Source: an uncultured Eubacteriales bacterium
GTDB taxonomy: Bacteria; Bacillota; Clostridia; Oscillospirales; Oscillospiraceae
Assembly (NCBI GenBank): GCA_900547405.1
Contig: URGL01000056.1
Span: 1 to 16,709 of the forward strand
Direction of reading: 5' to 3'
DNA length: 16,709 nucleotides
Shown here: piece after piece, positions 12,903 through 16,709 of the stretch
Layout: each line of letters starts with the position of its first letter
Position numbering within the stretch: the stretch's first letter is position 1
Program-made: the position numbers and the translations under genes
The notes under the pieces: generated by a model
Database searches by the model: none
Told to the model about the DNA's origin: nothing
What the model saw: the letters and a program-made list of their open reading frames with translations, nothing else

Positions 12903-14246
12903 ATGATCGTATCATTGCCCGAAATGCTGGATGCCCGGGAGCGGCGGGCAAATCGGCAGCGGGAGCTGCTGGAGAAATTTCAAAAGCCCCTGGTTTCCTT
13001 TACCATGAACATCGCCGGACCCATTAAGGATTCGCCTCTGATCCGCCGGGGCTTTGACATTGGCCTGGAGGACCTGGAGCGGGTGCTCTGGGTAGACCGG
13101 ATCTCGGTGCTGCACAAAGAGGTCATTCGGGAATATACGGGCAGCGAGGCCGTTCTGGTTGTGGATGCTCCCGCCTCCCGTGTCAAAGAGCTGACCTGGC
13201 AACTGGAGGAGGGCACCCCTTTGGGCCGCCTGTACGATATGGATGTGCTGTCTCCCGACGGGGAGAAGCTCCAGCGGCAGACCCCCAGGCGGTGCCTGAT
13301 CTGCGGGGAGGCAGCGGCAGGCTGCGCCAGAAGCCGGACCCACAGCGTGGCCCAGCTCCAGGAGCGGACGGAGGAGATCCTTACCCAGGCTGTGAACCGG
13401 CGGGACAGTCTGCTTGCTTCCCGGCTGGCCCAGCAGGCCCTTTTGTATGAGGTAGCCGTGACACCCAAGCCGGGTCTTGTGGACCGGGAGAACAACGGCA
13501 GCCATCGGGACATGGATTTCTTCACCTTCCAGCGCAGCGCTCTGGCATTGGGGCCTTACTTTGCCCGGTGCCTGGAGATCGGCCGGGAGACCGGGGACCT
13601 TTCCCCGGAGGAGACCTTCGCCCGGCTCCGGTTTCCGGGAAAGCATGCAGAAGGGGAGATGCTTGCCGCTACCGGCGGCGTAAACACCCATAAGGGGGCG
13701 ATCTTCTCCCTGGGGCTGGTCTGCGGTGCTTTGGGCCGACTGGAACGACAGCAGTGGTCAGATCCCCAGAGGATCCTGGACACCTGCGCCCATATGACCC
13801 GGGACCTGCTCACCCAGGATTTTGGCGCCCTGAAGCCCGGCCCCGGGGAGACTGTGGGCCAGCAGCTCTTCCTGTGCTATGGGATCACCGGCGTCCGGGG
13901 CCAGGCTGCCAGCGGCTTTCCGGAGGTTCGTGATATCGGCCTTCCCAAGCTGGAGGAGGGACTCCGGAAGGGCCTGCCCATCAATGATGCCGCCTGTGCC
14001 GCCCTCATGGCCCTGATTGCCGGAACGGTGGACACCAACATGATCCACCGGGGCGGGCTAGAGGCCCAGCAGGCCGCCGCCAAAGCCGTCACAGAGGCCC
14101 TGGCAAAGGACCCCTTCCCAGGAAGGGAAGCCCTGGAGGACTGGAACCGCCGGTTTGTGGAGGGGAATCTCTCCCCCGGAGGCTGCGCCGACCTGCTGGC
14201 AATGACCCTGATGCTGCATTTTCTGAAGGAGACGAGCCATGAGTGA
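12903..14246 (+). CDS. citXG: fused CitX-CitG: prosthetic group transferase and synthase
   Basis: 447 residues in two domains. CitX part, about 1-165: NIAGP (36-40), GRLYDMDVL (108-116), then RQTPRRCLICG (125-135) and ARSRTHSV (142-149). CitG part, about 170-447: VTPKPGLVDRENNGSHRDMD (186-205), GVNTHKGAIF (259-268), DTNMIHRGG (377-385). CitG makes triphosphoribosyl-dephospho-CoA from dephospho-CoA and ATP, and CitX transfers it to the CitD serine. The fusion is known elsewhere (for example Haemophilus), so it is a real bifunctional enzyme rather than an artefact. AGGGTG lies 5 bases upstream. It overlaps citC by 8 bases. Confidence 0.93.
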   Translation: MIVSLPEMLDARERRANRQRELLEKFQKPLVSFTMNIAGPIKDSPLIRRGFDIGLEDLERVLWVDRISVLHKEVIREYTGSEAVLVVDAPASRVKELTWQLEEGTPLGRLYDMDVLSPDGEKLQRQTPRRCLICGEAAAGCARSRTHSVAQLQERTEEILTQAVNRRDSLLASRLAQQALLYEVAVTPKPGLVDRENNGSHRDMDFFTFQRSALALGPYFARCLEIGRETGDLSPEETFARLRFPGKHAEGEMLAATGGVNTHKGAIFSLGLVCGALGRLERQQWSDPQRILDTCAHMTRDLLTQDFGALKPGPGETVGQQLFLCYGITGVRGQAASGFPEVRDIGLPKLEEGLRKGLPINDAACAALMALIAGTVDTNMIHRGGLEAQQAAAKAVTEALAKDPFPGREALEDWNRRFVEGNLSPGGCADLLAMTLMLHFLKETSHE

Positions 14247-15282
14247 ATACGCCATTACCCAGGTGTTTCCCGGCGACAAAAGGACCCTGGCCTCGGTAGA
14301 CGCGCTGCTGCACAGAGAGGGCATTACCCGGGATGCCAATCTGGACTATATCAGCGCCATGCTGGACGAGGACGGGGAGGTCATTGCCACGGGCAGCTGC
14401 TTCGGCAATACCCTCCGGTGCTTTGCCGTCAGCTCGGACCACCAGGGGGAGGGGCTTCTCAACGAGATCGTCTCCCATCTGATGGAGTACCAGCTGGGCC
14501 GGGGCAATAGTCACCTGTTTCTCTATACCAAGGTCAAGGCCGCCCGGTTCTTTGAGAGCCTGGGCTTTTACGAGATCGCCCGGGTAGAGGGCACCCTGGT
14601 CTTTATGGAAAACCGGCGGAACGGATTTCCCAATTACCTGAAGACCCTGGAAAAGACCGCAAGGCCGGGGACCTCCGCCGCCATTGTTATGAACGCCAAC
14701 CCCTTTACCCTGGGCCACCGGTATCTGGTGGAGACCGCCGGGAAGCAGTGCGATACCCTGCACCTTTTCGTCCTCAGCGAGGATGCCAGCCTGGTGCCCT
14801 TTATTGTGCGGAAGGAGCTGGTGCGCCAGGGGACGGCGGACCTTCCCAATGTGGTCATCCATGATTCCGGCCCCTATATCATCAGCAATGCCACCTTCCC
14901 CAGCTATTTTCTCAAGGATGAGGCGGCCGTGATCCAGGGCCACGCCAGACTGGACCTGGCGGTATTCGTCCGCATCGCCAAGGCCCTGGGGGTCACGACC
15001 CGCTTCGTAGGGGAGGAGCCCAACAGTCAGGTCACCGGTATTTATAACCGGATCATGGCCCAGGCCCTGCCGGAGCAGGGCATTGCCTGCCGGATCATCC
15101 CGAGATTGGAGCAGGGCGGCAAGGCCATCAGCGCCTCCACCGTCCGCGCCGCCCTGAAGGATGGGGACTGGGAGACCCTGAAAACCCTGGTGCCCGAAAC
15201 CACCTACGCCTATTTCCGCTCCCCGGCGGCCAAGCCCGTGCTGGAGGCCATCCGAAAGGCGGAGAACGTGGTGCATTATTAA
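14239..15282 (+). CDS. citC: [citrate (pro-3S)-lyase] ligase
   Basis: 347 residues, family length. An N-terminal GNAT-like domain (about 1-130; GEGLLNEIVSHL resembles the acetyl-CoA loop) is followed by a nucleotidyltransferase-like domain with MNANPFTLGHRYL (151-163), the GH equivalent of the HxGH motif, and a late ISASTVR motif. It acetylates the thiol of the prosthetic group on CitD using acetate and ATP, switching the lyase on. The start is inside the citXG end (ATGAGTGA), with GGAGACGAG upstream, so the two are coupled. The short 34-base gap to the next gene suggests that one transcript continues. Confidence 0.95.
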   Translation: MSEYAITQVFPGDKRTLASVDALLHREGITRDANLDYISAMLDEDGEVIATGSCFGNTLRCFAVSSDHQGEGLLNEIVSHLMEYQLGRGNSHLFLYTKVKAARFFESLGFYEIARVEGTLVFMENRRNGFPNYLKTLEKTARPGTSAAIVMNANPFTLGHRYLVETAGKQCDTLHLFVLSEDASLVPFIVRKELVRQGTADLPNVVIHDSGPYIISNATFPSYFLKDEAAVIQGHARLDLAVFVRIAKALGVTTRFVGEEPNSQVTGIYNRIMAQALPEQGIACRIIPRLEQGGKAISASTVRAALKDGDWETLKTLVPETTYAYFRSPAAKPVLEAIRKAENVVHY

Positions 15283-15316
15283 CGAAAAATAAGAATTCGG
15301 TAAGGATTTTTAGAAT

Positions 15317-15874
15317 ATGAACAAAGAAAAGCTGAAAAAAATCTGGGAGGTTTTTACCTACTTCTTCCGCATCAGCTGGTTCACCTTCGGCGGAGGCTGG
15401 AGTATCGTGGCCCAGATGCAAAAGGACTACGTGGAGAAGAAGCGGGAGCTCACCGATGAGGAGCTGCTGGACATCGTCAGCGTAGGCCGGAGCCTCCCCG
15501 GCACCATGATCGGCAACGTGGCCTATCTGTTTGGCTACCGGCAGGCAGGCATATTGGGAGGTGTGCTCTCCGTGGTGGGCATGGTCCTGCCGCCCATGAT
15601 TATCCTGTCGGTGCTGACCTACTGCTATGTGCTGTTTCAGGAGAACATCTGGGTGGCCAAGATGCTGAACGGTGTCCGGGCTGCGGTGGTGCCCATTATC
15701 CTATCCGCCGCCATCAAGCTCTGCAAGGGTGCCTTCCCGGAGAAGATCTGCTACGCCCTGTGTATCGGCGGCTGTGTGCTCAACCTGGTCTTTGGGGTGA
15801 ACTGCGTGGTGGTGATCCTGCTGGGGGTGGCTGCCGGACTCCTGATGGGCAAGTGGAAGGAGGCGGCCGAATGA
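15317..15874 (+). CDS. CHR-family (chromate transporter-like) subunit, first of pair
   Basis: 185 residues, the short single-domain form of the CHR superfamily. FTFGGGWSI (22-30) is the conserved first motif. In place of the usual PGP motif it has SLPGTMIGN (59-67), so the second proline is lost. About five to six hydrophobic segments follow. Pairs of short CHR proteins are thought to assemble as heterodimers; chromate export is shown for a few, but the substrate in gut anaerobes is unknown. AAGGA lies about 11 bases before the ATG. It probably shares the citXG-citC transcript. It overlaps the second CHR gene by 4 bases. Confidence 0.85.
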   Translation: MNKEKLKKIWEVFTYFFRISWFTFGGGWSIVAQMQKDYVEKKRELTDEELLDIVSVGRSLPGTMIGNVAYLFGYRQAGILGGVLSVVGMVLPPMIILSVLTYCYVLFQENIWVAKMLNGVRAAVVPIILSAAIKLCKGAFPEKICYALCIGGCVLNLVFGVNCVVVILLGVAAGLLMGKWKEAAE

Positions 15875-16401
15875 TCGAAACCCTTTTGCAGCTCTTCTGG
15901 AGCTTCTGCCAGATCGGCTATACCAGCTTCGGGGGTATGTCCATGGTGCCTCTGATCAACGACGAGATGGTCAGCCACGGCTGGATGACCGCCTCCGAGG
16001 TCTCGGACATTGTGGCCATTGCCGAAATGACCCCCGGCCCCATCGGCCTGAACTGCGCCACCTTCGCCGGTATGCGGGTAGCCGGAATCATGGGCTCCGT
16101 CATCTCCATGCTGGGTATGCTCATGCCCACCTTTACCATCTGCGCCCTGGCCGCGGTTTTCTTCCAGAAGTTCAAGGACAGCAAGGTCCTGAAGGATATC
16201 ATGCTGGGGGTCCGTCCCACGGCGCTGGGCATCATCTTCGCCGTGATGATCACATTGAGCCTGACGAACTACACCCTGGGTGGTGCCTTCTCCCTGAGGG
16301 CCCTGGCTGTGGGCATTCTGGCCCTGGTGCTGCTCACCAAGGGCAAATGGAGCGTCCCCAAGGTCATCGTCCTGTCCGCCCTGCTGGGTTTGCTCATCTG
16401 A
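15871..16401 (+). CDS. CHR-family (chromate transporter-like) subunit, second of pair
   Basis: 176 residues from ATG 15871, chosen because it overlaps the first subunit by ATGA, has AAGGAGG upstream, and the protein then starts like other CHR partners. A longer frame upstream is not needed. Motifs: YTSFGGMSMVP (17-27) and the full AEMTPGPIGLN (51-61). There are five to six membrane segments. With the preceding gene it forms the usual inverted pair. The substrate is unknown. Being directly after citC suggests an anion related to citrate use, but this may be chance linkage. Confidence 0.87.
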   Translation: MIETLLQLFWSFCQIGYTSFGGMSMVPLINDEMVSHGWMTASEVSDIVAIAEMTPGPIGLNCATFAGMRVAGIMGSVISMLGMLMPTFTICALAAVFFQKFKDSKVLKDIMLGVRPTALGIIFAVMITLSLTNYTLGGAFSLRALAVGILALVLLTKGKWSVPKVIVLSALLGLLI

Positions 16402-16440
16402 AAGCAAACCCTCGGCCCTGGGAATCCCCACAGCCGAGGG
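16401..16440. terminator. hairpin between the second CHR gene and the small minus-strand ORF
   Basis: CCCTCGGC / GCCGAGGG (16409-16416, 16433-16440) with a further inner TGGG/CCCA pair. The minus strand reads TTTGCTTT after the stem while the plus strand has no T run. It therefore suits the leftward small ORF better, though it lies right after the CHR gene stop. Confidence 0.55.
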
Positions 16441-16448
16441 CAAGGCGG

Positions 16449-16529
16449 TCACCGCTCGCTGGGTCCGCCGTCATACTCGTCGAAGATCATATCGTCCAGA
16501 TCTCCCGGCTCCATAACCAGGGTCAACAT
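16449..16529 (-). CDS. possible 26-residue acidic small protein
   Basis: MLTLVMEPGDLDDMIFDEYD plus GGPSER. The ATG (complement of 16527-16529) has GGAAGGAG about 8 bases upstream. A TATACT -10 box (complement of 16564-16569) lies upstream with a poor -35, and a T-tailed hairpin lies 8 bases after the stop. The peptide is hydrophobic for six residues, then strongly acidic. I do not recognise it. A longer version of this frame starts inside the tRNA and has no ribosome site, so the short start is preferred. Confidence 0.45.
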   Translation of the reverse strand: MLTLVMEPGDLDDMIFDEYDGGPSER

Positions 16530-16602
16530 GTTTCGGTGCTCCTTCCTCAAAAGACTATTGGACAGTATATTCCATCCTACCCGAAAAATGTGACGATTTT
16601 TC

Positions 16603-16631
16603 TTGACAATTCTAAATTTTTTGAGTAAACT
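16603..16631 (+). promoter_or_regulatory. promoter of the tRNA-Arg gene
   Basis: TTGACA (16603-16608), 17-bp spacer, TAAACT (16626-16631), 23 bases before the mature tRNA 5' end. Confidence 0.8.
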
Positions 16632-16654
16632 AATGGAGTTGTTTCTCATGACAC

Positions 16655-16709
16655 GTCTCAGTAGCTCAGCTGGATAGAGCACACGCCTCCTAAGCGTGGG
16701 GTCGGAGGT
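16655..16709 (+). tRNA. tRNA-Arg (anticodon CCT), 3' end cut by the window
   Basis: Acceptor strand GTCTCAG (16655-16661), TA, D-stem GCTC/GAGC, anticodon stem CACGC/GCGTG with loop CTCCTAA. The anticodon is CCT, reading the arginine codon AGG. The variable region and the first T-stem bases (GGAGG) are present; the T-loop and 3' acceptor lie beyond the window. Confidence 0.95.

Noticed and set aside
16449..16682. 77-codon form of the small minus-strand frame
   Set aside because: Its start lies inside the tRNA-Arg gene and has no ribosome site. Only the last 26 codons have a plausible start.
1..16709. CRISPR array, prophage or defence island
   Set aside because: No regularly spaced direct repeats, no cas, integrase, phage or restriction genes were seen. 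The only repeats are the two palindromic elements.

Overview
The window looks like chromosomal DNA from a GC-rich, spore-forming anaerobic Firmicute of the Clostridia, probably an Oscillospiraceae-type gut bacterium. The basis is the GC-rich codon use, strong AGGAGG-like ribosome sites, the sporulation pair yabP/yabQ, a short holin-like type I toxin, a complete citrate lyase cluster, and two copies of a palindromic interspersed repeat of a kind I associate with this group. The lineage is inferred, not proven.

Left part (1-3931): a membrane-anchored HtrA/DegP-type serine protease on the minus strand is divergent from an OmpR-family response regulator and its overlapping histidine kinase. The space between them holds four TTTCAG/CTGAAA boxes and a 144-bp inverted-repeat element that sits in the regulator's leader. 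This resembles an envelope-stress circuit.

Middle left (3932-4330): a compact type I toxin-antitoxin locus. It has a 31-residue membrane peptide with its own promoter, a leader able to form alternative hairpins over the ribosome site, and a consensus convergent promoter for a short antisense RNA that meets the toxin mRNA at a shared terminator hairpin.

Middle (4326-6995, minus strand): yabP-yabQ-divIC-S1 protein-SDR-rpiB, tightly packed. The first four follow the Bacillus subtilis order yabP-yabQ-divIC-yabR. A very good sigma-E-type promoter precedes yabP. The yabQ frame has no stop before divIC and stays open across almost all of it.

Right part (7267-16401): a LysR regulator divergent from a citrate fermentation cluster. 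citD, citE and citF overlap by ATGA and encode the three lyase subunits. They are followed by a CitMHS-type citrate carrier, a structured untranslated stretch and a strong terminator. A second promoter then drives a fused citXG gene (making and attaching the prosthetic group) and citC (acetylating it). Two overlapping CHR-family (chromate-transporter-like) genes close the cluster. Together these import citrate and cleave it to acetate and oxaloacetate. No oxaloacetate decarboxylase is present in the window.

Right edge (16402-16709): a possible 26-residue acidic small protein on the minus strand, and the start of a tRNA-Arg(CCT) gene with its own promoter, cut by the window end.
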